Shown here: positions 10,823-23,289 of the stretch, piece after piece | How positions within the stretch are numbered: position 1 is the stretch's first letter | Layout: each line of letters begins with the position of its first letter | Assembly (NCBI RefSeq): GCF_023856365.1 | Contig: NC_064551.1 | Span: forward strand, 18,848,349-18,912,348 | Source of the DNA: Brienomyrus brachyistius | Lineage: Eukaryota > Chordata > Actinopteri > Osteoglossiformes > Mormyridae | Length of the DNA: 64,000 bases | Direction: 5' to 3' | Position numbers and translations under genes: made by a program | The notes under the pieces: generated by a model | The model's database searches: none | What the model was told of the DNA's origin: nothing | Seen by the model: only the letters and a program-made list of their open reading frames with translations

Positions 10823-12756
10823 TAAGAACTTAGAAAATGTGTTTTGTAAATGAACATGCTTAGTTACTGTATCTTTTGTCACTGCTGTCCTCAGAGCCAA
10901 ATCAAAGCACATTCCTTTATTCCTTTCACATAGCAGGCGAAGAGAAAATGGTCCACATGACAAAGACCCCATCCGGCCACACCCACAAGCCCTGCGTTCA
11001 TGGGTGGATCCTGGCAAGGGCACGATGGGCGATTGCCAAGGGCGGCATATTCTTTGGGGGGCTGCCAACTTAACAGACCTCCGGTGCCCTCTGCCAGCCT
11101 CACTTGCAGGCACCCCCAGCCCTCGTCCGGCACGCACCATCGGGGACAAGGTGATGTCGTGCCAGGGGGCACCAATGATGTGGCTTGCTTAGAGCACCAC
11201 ATGTGCGTCGCCTGGCACTGCCCGTCTTCATTCTGTAAATCACTCTGTCACGAAATTGCACTGTTGCTATTGGTAAAACCGGCTCTTGCTAAATTTTCAG
11301 GGAAGCTTATAATCAAGTCGCCAAGCAGACAACCATATCCTTCTTTTATATACCTATATATGTTTTTATGAATAAGTATATATTATGTTTCAGATTCTTT
11401 ACAAAGGTGACTGGAAAAAGCAAACAACCTCATGTGACCTCTAGTGATCTCCAGTTCTTGTAATAAGCAGAATTGTAATTGCAAGCTTAGGGTCCCTTTC
11501 AGTCCGGAACGTCTGCCAGACACTGATATTCCTGAAATTTGGACCGTTGAGGTCATTCAGAAAAGTAAACTGGGAATGATAGCTTTGTTATGCAGAACAA
11601 AGAACCACAAGCAAGCAAACAAACAAAATATCAAAGAAAAGGATTTTGGTCCTTTAAAAACATGCATGAAACTCAAGTATTTTTATTGGTGAAAGAACAT
11701 AAATGTCAGTAAAAGATGAAAATAAAAGCCGAGCTTTTTCAGTGGTCTGCAGCCCTGAAGGCACGAAGTTGTGATGCAGTTCTATGTCAGACCGTTCTGA
11801 GCAGTAAGATTTTCACAGATTTGGTCTATCGATCTGGCTGATGCACATCTACACATACGTTCCACTGCTCAGCTGGAGGGCTGTTCTGTAAAGATGGCAG
11901 GGGAGCTCAAGACGGCTCAGGAGTGACATTTTATTTACCGTATTGTTACAGATGCAAACCCATAAACTGAGAAATGAGTGAAACAAAAAATTGTGCTAAG
12001 GTGGCTTTATATTTTCTGTGGCTGTATAGTGTCTGTCTACCATCTTGTACAGCAGTTTGGCAAACAGTGGTGTTTCTAAATGTGCCTTATAAATAAAATA
12101 CTTTAAAATACTTTACTTGACATTAAAACCAACCGTAGTGAGTGAAGGGGTATCGGTGACTCATGGATTTTGTATTTGAATATGGTGATGGCCTTTCTTC
12201 CCAACCCCTAAACTGATGGGACGCTGAGCTGGTCCTGGTTAGAAGATCTCAAAACATTTTATTTTTAAGATGTTGTCATTGGTTTAAATTAACTACGAAC
12301 CATAACTGAGATTCAGAAATATTTACGGAGCAGCTGCAACACTGTGTTCCCTGTGGGCTGTTGTTTAGAGATCAGTATGTGTTTTGAGAAAGTGATGATA
12401 GTTTTAACTAATCGCAGCTCGCTGGCCCCCGGTCACATGACCTATCCATGCTGTACATCTGGCTCACTTCCATTCCTTCATAATTATGAACAAAACTCCA
12501 AAGCTGACTCTTGAGTAGAAGAACTGTTTCTTATTCTGGGGTGTCTCTGTTAGAGACCACCGGTCAGAGGTTACGTACTGGGGTGTCAAAGACAGACCTG
12601 AGTGGAATAGCGGGGCACTGTGAAAGCAAAGGGCAAACACTTGGGGTGATGGATACAGTGAGAGTGCAACATATTCCTCAGTCCTGCTTGGACCTCAGAT
12701 TTAAGCATGTGTGCATATATGGAGGAAGCAATCAAAGTAATGGATCAGAGAGTGAT

Positions 12757-12762
<6 letters not shown>
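10823..12762. other. intergenic
   Basis: A GC-richer block at 10960-11180 carries overlapping short frames on both strands, with no recognised family. The rest is AT-rich. Confidence 0.5.
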
Positions 12763-12795
<33 letters not shown>

Positions 12796-12806
12796 AGAGA
12801 GAGATA
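12763..12806 (+). repeat. (GT)n(GA)n microsatellite
   Basis: About 15 GT units followed by GCGAGAGAGAGAGA. Confidence 0.95.
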
Positions 12807-13940
12807 CGCTACTGCACCCAATTATAAGTCTCCCAGATCCAGAGCGTGGTCATTTAACGTGATGCTCCTCATCCATCCTCATCGTTTTCTGGTTCTCTCC
12901 TAATCTCCGCAACACTCATGATAACTCATTTTACTGTTACGTTCAATGATTCCTATGAATGTACATTTACATTTATTTGTCACACTGTACAAAGTGAGGC
13001 AGATAGTACATTACAAGAATACCGCTGTCAAGGAGCCGACAAAGAGAAACGCAGCTGGGCACCAGTAACCAGTGTAACGTGGCAGCCAGAGGTAGAGGGC
13101 GCATGCGAAGATAGCAAGCAGTTTCTGCAACTGCATGGGCTTCTTCTGACCTGGAATGGACTTGACACCGGTTGCATCTGGATGGGAGAGGAACAAGATC
13201 CCAAAATATGAAGCTCTATAAATATATATGTGCACTCTTTGGGACACCATTAAAATAGCTCGTGACTAATACCTGTCATTACAAGTACCCATCCATGCCA
13301 CTAGTTTTTTAGGTGGGTCCTTTCAAGAGACCAGCATGCAGTTATGGATCCATCTCAGAATGTTTCCATGCTGAAGTAAGGCTGTACTGCGAGGACTTTC
13401 CAGCCCGCGGCAGTCAGAGGCGTTATGGCGTATGTGCTTTCCAGAGCTTAAGCCCCGGTGCCAGGAGTGAGAGAAAAAAGCCAGCCATCGGCACGTGGGT
13501 GTGCTGACTGCATTTTCTCTCCTCATGCTGAACCGTTTCTACAGTGCACCTCCAAAACAGCAACTGGGACGGATGGAAATGTTTCGCCCACTGTCCTCTC
13601 ATGCCCCTGCAAAGGTCTGGACGATCCACTCCACGACGGCCTACATTCTGCATTTTTCTGCACGCCCATGGAGTGTCAGAATGGCTGGTTAGGAGATGAG
13701 GAAGGGATGGGGAGTAAGGGAAGATAGTTAGGGTTTGAGGGTAGTCGTGATGCTTAGGGCGGTTATTATGTTTGGAAGGGTTGGGTAATTGAAAAGGTGC
13801 CACTACTCACCTGTAATAGATTAAGTGAATGAATGAAGTCATGAGAAAGCGAGAATGATCAGAAAGCACTGATCCAGCTCTGGGGGTGTCCGATTTGTTT
13901 ATTTTTAATCAGTGCGCAGAGAGCAAAAGGCTTATTTTCC
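12807..13940. other. intergenic, nothing recognised
   Basis: Frames up to 126 codons overlap on opposite strands near 13313-13803, without motifs. Confidence 0.5.
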
Positions 13941-14089
13941 GAGGTAGACAGTTCAGGTCCAGAAAGTAAACATCCAGACCAAGATTTTCTTTCAACCACA
14001 AAGAGCCATAGTCAAAGACTGTTCAACTGGCTGGTTGAAACAAAATCTTGGTCTGGATTTGTACTTTCTGGACCTGAACTGTCTACCTC
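13941..14089. mobile_element. foldback (palindromic) MITE
   Basis: Two arms of about 58 bases, starting GAGGTAGACAGTTCAGGTCC (13941) and ending as its reverse complement at 14089, are separated by about 30 bases. Arms differ by only a few bases (AAACATCC versus CAAATCC; TTTTCTTTC versus TTTTGTTTC). The single strand would fold into one long hairpin. No coding capacity. This is a common type of non-autonomous DNA transposon in fish; the superfamily is not assigned. Confidence 0.85.
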
Positions 14090-14179
14090 TGCTTATATTT
14101 GTATTTTAGCTTGGCTCACCCTTGAGGTCTGTATGGTCTGTATGGTAGGTTAGGACAGAAGGTCATACCCCATACTTGG

Positions 14180-14320
14180 CAAAGTGGCTTCACCATTGGG
14201 CCCCTGAGTGAGGCCTTTAGCCACCACTTGCTCCAAGACCTTGCTGTCTGACCCTGCTTTCCCTCAAAAGCGTACTATGCTTTAATAACAGGGTCTGCTA
14301 AATAAATAATAAAATGTAGA
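14180..14320 (+). mobile_element. V-SINE-like fragment
   Basis: TTGGGCCCCTGAGTGAGGCC is followed by TTGCTCCAAGACC and the tail GGGTCTGCTAAATAAATAAT, the 3' end typical of fish V-SINEs. Confidence 0.7.
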
Positions 14321-15968
14321 TGTATCCCAGGGGTGCCAATAAAGTCCCTGGATTCCTCAGCCAATCTCTCACAGCTGTCTTGTCAAATTATTACCCATTT
14401 TAAAGGTCGATTTGAGGTTTCTAGCAAATGGGAAAAGCATGATATATGTAAACATATCATAGCTTGTGTAGAAATTCTTTCCCCTGGTTGCAGTGAGTCT
14501 CCCTGCTCTTCTTTATGAAGTGAGAGGCGGCTGTTACCTTAGCTGTGACAAGGACACAGGGGCCTCACATCAAGGGCAACACCATGAGCCTTTTCCCATC
14601 TCCTCTGGTGGACCTTAAACATCAAAGGCCCTGGCAGAGCCGGACCCCAGCTGCTTTCCATTGTTTGGTCATAGTTGCAATTCAAGATTGAAGATTGAAG
14701 ATTCAGGCCTTTTATTAGCCATGTCTAGCAGGTGCACTGGAATGCGGAGTCACTTAGTGTTACAAAACAATACAAGTCAGTGTAAAGCAACACAATGCAA
14801 TGCAAAACTAGACAGTACAAAGTCAGTGATGAATAAAGTATCTGATCAATAAAGTGCATGTACTATGGAAATGACTGTTATGGTAAATGCAGATGTTGGA
14901 GAAGGAGGTTGTTCTCGAATCTGCTAGTTCTGATGCTGCATATCCAATCTCAGCCTAGTTGCTACTATCTGCTTTTATACTATCCCATCTGAAACTTTAT
15001 AATCTCAACAGATGTTACCAGATGCCATTACCTACTACAGATTTCAAGGAGCTATTAGAGGTCAGCTTCTGTGTGCAAGTCCTGCACTCACCAAAGAGTT
15101 TAAGAGTAATTGTTCCACACCCTCAGGTGTCACTGAGCCAGTTCTAACTTATGTTGATGGCTGAATGGATGAGAGCCTTAGCACTGCAGACTGAATCCGA
15201 ACTGACTTTCAAACACACACTCACTGGCTCCAAGAAACTCACTACTGGATCTTGTGCCAGACTCTGAGGCCACGAGTGCCTGGATGTACTCAACACTGTT
15301 GTCAGGAAGGCGACAGCAAAATGCAACCCTGGTCCAGCTAAACAGGGAAAAAAAATGCTTCAGGGAATTATGAAAAATGTTGCACTGTTAGACAGATCAG
15401 GGTGATGTGTGGCTGATCATGTTCCCCCCAGAAATCAACAGTTAGGTGCTGAATCGCCCCATTCTGTGCAGTTCTTAATCCAAAAAAGTGTCTTCATTGG
15501 TGATTAATGTTTCCAAACCAGCATGGATGAGATTATAATCTTTAGGTAAAATCAGCAGGGAAGGAAAACCCTCAGTTAAAGGTCCTGATTCTCTATCATC
15601 TCCTATTCATCTGCTCATAATGAGTATCTCCACAGAGGTCAAGCACAGATCCCCAGTGGTGACCACGCAAAACGCGGCCTCTTTTCATACAAATATCTGC
15701 CGTCCCAGAGTATCCTGAAATCCACCCCCATAATGGTCAATGTGCTGTAACTGAGCCCCCTCCCTCAACGGCCATCATATTTCTCAAGAGACATTTACTG
15801 CCACAATGCCGGAATCCCCTGATGTGTAGGAGTGGGATTCGGGGTTGGGGGGCAGCCATGTGGGAGAGCAGTCCATTCTTTAATGCAGGCCTGCAGCATT
15901 ATAACCCAGGAGGCCAAGGTCAAAGCAGGGTCTCTCGGGAATGTTGCGACTTGGGGGGGCTGTTCGGT
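14321..15968. other. intergenic
   Basis: AGATTGAAGATTGAAGATTC near 14684-14704 is a short 9-bp direct repeat. Nothing else recognised. Confidence 0.5.
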
Positions 15969-16250
15969 TCAGCTGGCTAGACCTCAGCACTTGTGATTGG
16001 ATGGTCGCCAGTTTGAATCCTGCGCTCAGCCAAATAGTTCTGTTGCCATTGGGCCTTTGAGAAAGACCCTTAACCCCCTGGAAGATGTTTCAGGGGCTTG
16101 TATGCCCCTGCCCTCTGACCCCAAGCAACAATCCCACCTGTATATATGGGTGTGTTTGTGTGTCTCAAAGGAGAGCGAGATGGGATACGTGAAATCAAAG
16201 GAATTCATATGTATGTTTATATATGGCAAATAAAGCATTGTATCTTATAT
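15969..16250 (+). mobile_element. tRNA-derived SINE, nearly complete
   Basis: An A-box-like TGGCTAGACCTCAGCAC and a B-box-like GGTCGCCAGTTTGAATCC are followed by TTGGGCCTTTGAGAAAGACC-CTTAACCCCC, CTCTGACCCCAAGC, CACCTGTATATATGGG and an A-rich end, GGCAAATAAAGCATTGTATC. This is the best-preserved member of the family in the window. Confidence 0.85.
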
Positions 16251-17187
16251 TTACATAAATTCACTCTAAGGTGAGGGTTAGGAATAAAGGGAAGAAGGGA
16301 ATGTGCTAGAGAGGGAATACTTTATATTTACGCAAATATTCCCTCCGAAGTGAGGAGGCATCAGAAGCTTTTATTATCTGAAAGAATAACATCCATAAGG
16401 GATCTGGAAGGAATTTACAACCACAAACGCTTAGACTCAATCTCGGCGGTGCTATTTTGCACTTTCATCTTATGTTACATTTGGATTGGACCCCTTGCTT
16501 GGTGTTGCAATGTGGCATTAGCTGTCAAAGCTGTCATTAAAAACTTCAGGAAGGTACTGATTTAAGCACGGCTTCCTGGCACCAGGTGTAGCCAGGTTCA
16601 GGAAGAGAATGTGGCTGCAAATGGAAATAATGAACCATTTATGAAGAGCAAGATGGCGGAACGTGTGTCAGCAGTATCATGCATGAAGGAAAGAGCCGCA
16701 ATAAACTGCATGATGTGGTGGTGAAAGGCCACCTTAATAAGCCAACAGGGTGAAAGTGCTTTGTTTTACTTCTATTTGGAACTAAAGATTTTTTTTTCCA
16801 TTTTGTAAAACAACAAATGTTAGTTTTTTTTTTTTTTTTTACTCGCTCAGTGGTGAAGTGACCTTTTCCGAAGTAGATTCTGAAATTTCTCGAAATTGGC
16901 CTTCATTATGTTCTGGCTCAATTCAGACCCTCAACTTTCAAAAAATAGATTTAAATACTATTACTCACTGTCCAGGTGTGCTTGAGTTACGAAAAGGTTA
17001 CACACGCAAAAGCAATTTGTAAAAGAGTAGTAACACACAGGGGAGTTGCTAGGATCCATCCAGGCCGTAGTCTAAAGACCAAATCTCTCCAAAGGTTCAG
17101 AAACTGGCAGTGGTTAGAACAACACCAAAGAATACCAAATACAAAAACAATACCACATTTTTCTTGATAACTGTGTTATAATATATA
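16251..17187. other. intergenic
   Basis: A poly-T run of about 18 at 16823-16840; otherwise nothing recognised. Confidence 0.5.
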
Positions 17188-17283
17188 CAGGGGACAAGCA
17201 AGATAAGAGAAACACATAATGAAAAATAATTTGACCTTCGAAGTAACTAAATCTGTTTTACAACCACAGCTACTGGGTCACAT

Positions 17284-17356
<73 letters not shown>

Positions 17357-17357
17357 C

Positions 17358-17435
<78 letters not shown>

Positions 17436-18252
17436 GGCACTGGCCATCAGGTCTGTGACAGGAATAGACAGACATTTAACAAGATGCTTTAATAAAAACC
17501 ATAAAAGTACAGCTTCAAAAAAGACCAAAGAACTGAATAAGTACCTCTGTGATTTGCTCTCAACCAAAATGATTCATTTTGAGCTTTATGTCTTGCAGGC
17601 TTCCATGCAGAAACCACTCGTATCCAAGGCAAACAGACGAAGACAAATAAGCTGGTGTAAGGAGCAGAAAACAGGGACTTCTGCATATTGGACAATACAG
17701 GAAAATGCTAAAGAATACCTCCAAACCACAATTATCTGTTTGCTAGCTGTTCAATATAGTGGATGTTTGTTTGGCCAACCATTTTGTGGGGGTCATTAGG
17801 TTTGAGGTCATATATTGACCAAGGAATATGACACTGTCTTACAGTACCCAGTGCACCCTATAGAGCAAGAGCTGTTCCCTCAAGATGTTCCCTAATTTCC
17901 AGATGATAATGCCCCATGCACTCTGCTAAACAATTCAAATGGTCTCATGAACATCATGATGAAGTCAGATACCTTTCTTGGCCTCCCCAGTCACCAAATC
18001 AACCATCATCAAACATTTATGAGAAGTTGTAGAGCACACAGAAGAAGATCTCCATCTTCGTTGTCTCTCAGTGAACCAGAGGCTTTTCTTCATGAAGAAT
18101 GCTCTAATACCCCCTAAGCACAGTTGAGGTCTTGCATGACAGCATTCCAGGAATGACTGAGGCCATTCTGAAGGCAAAGGGTGGCCCTGTTCCTTATTAG
18201 ACCCTAGATATTATTATATTGGTGTGCGTTCCTATTATTTTATCCGCTCCCT
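17188..18252 (+). mobile_element. Tc1-like element relic with internal GATA microsatellite
   Basis: The left end starts CAGGGGACAAGCAAGATAAG after TA. The right end, read in reverse complement, starts AGGGAGCGGATAAAATAATA beside TA; both resemble the CAGGGAGCGGACAAAATAAT-type termini of fish Tc1 elements. Frames near 17560-17700 and 17970-18200 keep broken transposase fragments such as WPPQSPNQ, which corresponds to the SPDLN/IEHLW region. Several frameshifts are present. The GATA microsatellite at 17284-17435 lies inside the element. Confidence 0.7.
17284..17435 (+). repeat. (GATA)n microsatellite
   Basis: About 38 uninterrupted TAGA/GATA units over 152 bases, with a single T-A to T-C interruption (GATC) near 17356. 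The long, nearly pure tract is expected to be highly polymorphic. Confidence 0.98.
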
Positions 18253-18794
18253 AAAGGGTTATTGTGTTGTTTTTGCAGATATATGTTGTTTTATGGTGAG
18301 TCATGCAGTAATGTTTAAACACAGAGGAAATGGATAAAAGGTGTTTTCATTCTCTCAAGGTTGAGCAGTACGCAACCCAACTTCTACAGCAGATGTAGAC
18401 TTTTTTAAAAAACACCACTTTGGAAGGGAGTCTGCAGTAGGGATGTGACAAAAAGCAAATACCGTTCATATTACATATTTTGGTTTAATAGTTTTGGATC
18501 ATTTCTGAACAAAGGTGTTTCAAATTATGACATGTTGAACATTAACAAAGATGTTTCAAATTATTACAAGTTCGACATGTTTTCATTTTTTTTATTGTAC
18601 CATTGGCCCTGTGTCTAGATATGTATCTTATCCTGCAGGATATAGGGGTAAACTCCCCTAGGCTGCCCCCTGCTCAACTAATAAGTATTTAGTGTTCATG
18701 CCTCACTGCAGGTGCAAACGTACGTGTACATGTGTAGTGCCACTGCACACAGGTTTCTGCAGTCTGCAGTGACCAATACTATAAAGTTGTGTCA
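18253..18794. other. intergenic
   Basis: Nothing beyond a near-match to the CTCF core on the minus strand (GCTGCCCCCTGCTCA, about 18661) with two mismatches. Confidence 0.4.
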
Positions 18795-19351
18795 CCAAGA
18801 GAACAGCCAAATGCTGATCGGTGAGGCTGTGGCACACAGGGGAGAGTATTATACCGATGGACATCAGACACCAAGAGAACAGCCAAATGCTGATCAGTGA
18901 GGCTGTGGCACACAGGGGAGAGTATTATACCGATGGACAGCAGACACCAAGAGAACAGCCAAATGCTGATCGGTGAGGCTGTGGCACACAGGGGGGAGTA
19001 TTATACCGATGGACAGCAGACACCAAGAGAACAGCCAAATGCTGATCGGTGAGGCTGTGGCACACAGGGGGGAGTATTATACCGATGGACAGCAGACACC
19101 AAGAGAATAGCCAAATGCTGATCGGTGAGGCTGTGGCACACAGGGGGGAGTATTATACCGATGGACAGCAGACACCAAGAGAACAGCCAAATGCTGATCA
19201 GTGAGGCTGTGGCACACAGGGGAGAGTATTATACCGATGGACAGCAGACACCAAGAGAACAGCCAAATGCTGATCGGTGAGGCTGTGGCACACAGGGGGG
19301 AGTATTATACCGATGGACAGCAGAAACGAAGGGAACAGCCAAATGCTGATC
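18795..19351 (+). repeat. 76-bp minisatellite
   Basis: About 7.3 copies of a 76-bp unit starting ACCAAGAGAACAGCCAAATG and continuing CTGATCGGTGAGGCTGTGGC, then ACACAGGGGGGAGTATTATA and CCGATGGACAGCAGAC. Copies are over 95% alike by eye, with G/A variants (GATCGG/GATCAG, GGGGGG/GGGGAG). The last unit is truncated after CTGATC. Confidence 0.96.
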
Positions 19352-19424
19352 TCTCATCCACCAAGGTCACCCATCCAGGCTATTGGTACCAGCATCTTTA
19401 ATTGCATTATTAATGTTTATCATT

Positions 19425-19550
19425 TCCAGTTAGTTTAGCAAATGCTTTTATCCAAAACAACATACAATTCACAAAGCACGGTCAGCCAGTCTCAGGATCA
19501 GTTGGGTGTTAGGGGCCTTGATCAAAGCCCAAAGTGTCACAGAGTAGCAA
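19425..19550 (-). mobile_element. V-SINE-like fragment, minus strand
   Basis: TTTAGCAAATGCTTTTATCC is the reverse complement of the GGATAAAAGCATTTGCTAAA tail, followed by AGTTGGGTGTTAGGGGCCTTGATCAAAG for the core. Confidence 0.75.
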
Positions 19551-19551
19551 A

Positions 19552-20519
19552 CCAAAGGCAGGAAAAAGGTGACGATACACTGATGGCTCCAAGACAAAGG
19601 GGTTTATTTAGGGAACTAATGACACTGGGGAAGGCCGCAAGGGGTCGGAACAAAATGGGAGAAATAAAAACTTAACAAGAGAAACCACAAAGCAAATACA
19701 CTGGGTAACTGAGCAACACAGGGAACAGGACTGGGTGACAGGACTGAGTGACAGGGTATACAGGAGGGATGTCACAGGCAGAAGACCGAGCAGGCCGGAG
19801 AGATGCCACAGGAAGGGGGACGAGCATTTTTTGCTATAAGGTGTCCTGAATGGTATGAGAGAGTAAATCCGACTTACATAAGGATATGTAAAATGGATTA
19901 CTTACATCAGTCAAGAACTGCCTATATAGTCTGATTTGTAGTGCTTTCCTCTACTATGGCGAGGTCTTACGACAGTTATCTGATCAGGACCAAATTGGAT
20001 GCAGATGTTGCTGCATTTTGGGGCTTGCACTACCACGGTCTCCAGGACTCCCTTTGTTCTGTCAGCTTGGCGGTGTGATCGGACGGAGAGGGAGACTTCA
20101 TTGTGCTCTGCGTGCCTAAAGCAATCCTTCCCCTGCAATCACGCGGAGACTGTGGGCTCTGAAGCTGATAAGGGCTCGGCTTTGCAGACACACAGCAGAC
20201 ACATCATTCAAAATGACACAAACCCTCACCGCGCGCTGGCCAGGTCCAGCTCCCTCATTTAGACACTTGCAGTGAGCTTGAAAGAGAATGAGCTTGCTGT
20301 ATTATTTCAGTCAGGCAATTGTAAAGCCAGCTATTTCCATGACGTCCAGTGCCAGCTGTGCATTTTGCATCACTGTCTTAAACTTGCAGTATGCCTAATT
20401 GATCAGAAACATGAGATGGAAGAGAATTCAGAATAAGAATGTAAACAAGTGAGATTTTTTTTAAAACCAATTACAGTAACATACAGGTTTAAACTGGCTG
20501 TTTATACCTTAGATCCAGT
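19552..20519. other. intergenic, nothing recognised
   Basis: Includes a short GGGTGACAGGACTGAGTGAC repeat near 19729-19755. Confidence 0.5.
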
Positions 20520-20690
20520 ATGGATATCGGGTCTGTGGAGACTGAGGGATGAGTGTTTCTGTGTATATTTACAGGAAGGGCATTGTGATTAGTCTGTATA
20601 TATTTGTAGGGATCGTCTGAGGGGTGAGTCTGTATATTTACAGGAAGGGCACCGATGATTAGTCTGTGTATGTTTATAGGGATATCAGAG
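20520..20690 (+). repeat. degenerate repeat with TTACAGGAAGGGCA
   Basis: Two to three imperfect units containing TCTGTATATTTACAGGAAGGGCA and GATTAGTCTGT. Confidence 0.6.
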
Positions 20691-20904
20691 GGATGACTTT
20701 TCTTGTATAGGGCCATCGGAAGAGGAACATCTCTCACAAGAGCTGTTAGGGAATCCAGTGGAAATATCACTTTAACGTGCAAACACAGAAAGTAAGCGCA
20801 CGTACATACGGTGCAGTACCGTCTTTACAGTACAAACCAGAGTATGCCTACAAACACTCACCTGCCCAGTGATGCACCAATGACAATAAAAGAATGCATA
20901 TTAA

Positions 20905-21190
20905 ACTGTGTGTGGAGATGAAATAGGGGCATGCCTTAATTAAACTGTATGGAAATGAAGTAGGGGCAGGCCTTAATTAAACTGTGTGGAAATGAAGTAG
21001 AGGCAGGCCTTAATTAAACTGTGTGTATATAAAGTAGGGGCAGGCCTTAATTAAACTGTGTGTACATAAAGTAGGGGCAGGCCTTAATTAAACTGTGTGT
21101 ATATAAAGTAGGGGCAGGCCTTAATTAAACTGTGTGTGGAAATGAAGTAGGGGCAGGCCTTAAACTGTGTGTGAAGGTAATATAGGGGTG
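20905..21190 (+). repeat. 37-bp minisatellite
   Basis: About seven copies of TTAATTAAACTGTGTGTATA-TAAAGTAGGGGCAGGCC, with an alternative middle GGAAATGAAG. Each unit carries a TTAATTAA site. Confidence 0.92.
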
Positions 21191-21935
21191 TCTCTTAGAC
21201 TGTGTAAGGAGATGAAGTACAGCTATGAGCTAAAAAGGGTTTGGAGATGATGTACTGCTATGTGTGTTACTCCACTTGTAGAAATGGAGAACAAGTCAAC
21301 AAATGTTTTAGCATATTGACTACTGGATGCTTCTCCCCAGCCTACTGGTGTATCACCTCATCTCATTTCAAGGTCAGGGTGAAGTTTATGGTCAGTACGA
21401 ATGAAATGCAGAGCTTTTATAGACAGCAAAAAACCAGAACAGTCAATAAAAATAAACTTTAAAAGTAGCAATAAAATGCCTTTTGTTTATTGACGGTAAT
21501 TAATAAAACCTGTGCAGCCCTGCATTTATATGAATGTGCTGTAGTTGCTGTATGGTTTTGTGAAGTGAACTTTCCAAATGTAATTCATGTGTGATGCCAA
21601 AGGCTCACGGTCAGTTTGCATGGGCATAAAGACGTTTAATGGCCGGGATGCTCCACGACTTCCAGAAGGCAGGGGGGGGCAGGGGTATTAGGTGCCTTTG
21701 GGGATGGCCCACAGCATCCAGATATATTTGGGGTTTTTAATTGCAACATACATCGTTTAAAAATTTCAGGCCTAAAAATATATTATTTTTGGAAATTCAC
21801 CAACCTCTCCTTCGCAGCCCCAAGGAACTATGGCCTGGGATTAGGAATCATTGTTAAAGACTGAGTTAATGTTCTCAGTGCCAGTGGAGGGGCACGTTTC
21901 CTAAAACACCCCTCTGGAAAACCCCTTTACACCCA

Positions 21936-22056
21936 CCCAGAGGTGGAACCCTGCACCCAGAGGTGGAACCCTGTACCCAGAGGTGGAACCCTGTACCGAG
22001 AGGTGGATCTTTGTACCCAGAGGTGGAACCCTGTACCCAGAAGTGGATCTCTGTTC
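21936..22056 (+). repeat. 20-bp minisatellite
   Basis: About six copies of ACCCAGAGGTGGAACCCTGT, with GATCTCTGT/GATCTTTGT variants. Confidence 0.93.
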
Positions 22057-22984
22057 CCGTTTTCCCTTAGAAAGTGAGCAGAGCAGACATCCAGTTGGGG
22101 TGAGGCACGAATGTTCCAGTTGGGGTGGGGCCCGAGTGTTCGCCTGTGTTTGCTAAACAGTTTTGCTGGAGTGGATCGTTCTGACTGCTTTGTTTATCCT
22201 TACAGACAGTGTTTTCTCCCAAGACTGGTGACTCTGGCAGATTTACAGCAAAATGAGTGCAGAAGAGAACACTGCACATTGCACACTGCAAGACGGTTAA
22301 TTGTCTTAGTGGAGCAACTTGCAATTTTCACAGTTTATATAACTGGGTATTTACTGGGACAGTTCAGGTCAAGAGTGTCACGGTGTTAACAGAATGTTGC
22401 TCCGTGAGATAGAACTGACAGTAAAAGGGAATGAAAATCTGTAACAAAAGTAAAACAGCATGAGGCGTCTGCAGTCTTTAATAACGCTAAAACTGCTGTC
22501 TGTTTCCTCATTTTACTGTCCACAGAATGAAACAATATTGTCTGGAAAACACGCAGATTGGTTATGCTCTTTCAGCCGAGTGGCGCTCTCAGACCTTACC
22601 GTCTACAAAGAGATTTCATCTGCTGAAATCTGCAGGCTGTGGCCCGGATGTTGATGATGCTTTCAGGGTTTGTTACATATTACCTTCAAGGGGCAGTAGG
22701 TGGTGACACATTTTCACATTTCATATACCGCTAAATGTCACAGTTTAATGTATGTCCCTGTGCAGTAGAGCCGCACACTGTTACTAACAGAAGTGATTCA
22801 GGTCATTGGGTGGTTCTTCTATCAAATCCAGCTAATTAAAGTGGGACTGGTGTATGTTTATCAATCAGTTCCTCCACAAGCAGGAAGCTCATTTGAAATC
22901 CTGATCAACCAACCTGCTATACTGGTTTCTTCATGTGTGGTTTTATGTTCTTGATGTCCTAACAGTTAGTTATTCATTATATTT
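22057..22984. other. intergenic, nothing recognised
   Basis: Short frames only; one TTGGGGTG phrase is duplicated at 22094 and 22118. Confidence 0.5.
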
Positions 22985-23115
22985 AAATTCCACAGACACT
23001 TTTATTCAAAGTGTGAAATCAAGGTCAACAGTCGCTCCGGCAGCTGGGGGTTAAGGACCTTGCTCAATGACTCCATGGAACCTGGGATCTCAAACTGCGA
23101 CCTACTTATCACTGG
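22985..23115 (-). mobile_element. tRNA-derived SINE, minus strand
   Basis: GGCAGCTGGGGGTTAAGGACCTTGCTCAATGA and CTGGGATCTCAAACTGCGACCTACTTATCACTGGCA read, on the minus strand, as B-box plus TCATTGAGCAAGGTCCTTAACCCCCAG. Same family as 47495-47645. Confidence 0.8.
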
Positions 23116-23289
23116 CATTGGCCTTATTTCAACTGACCAGTGTAAACAAAAATTCCTCCTGAAGTTTTCTTTCTTAACGTCACTGCAGCAGACAGTGGGT
23201 CTGTGTTCATGTTCACTTCCAGAGGGCAGCATGAACAGGGCAAGGCAGGATGTAGGTCCTGATGAGTGACTTGATGGAATTGAGTTCTC

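Noticed and set aside
17278..17567. Frames encoding LSIY repeats
   Set aside because: GATA microsatellite translation.
22690..22705. Further CTCF-like site GGCAGTAGGTGGTGAC
   Set aside because: Three or more mismatches to the core; also the near-matches at 23222 and 18661 (two mismatches) were not listed as features.
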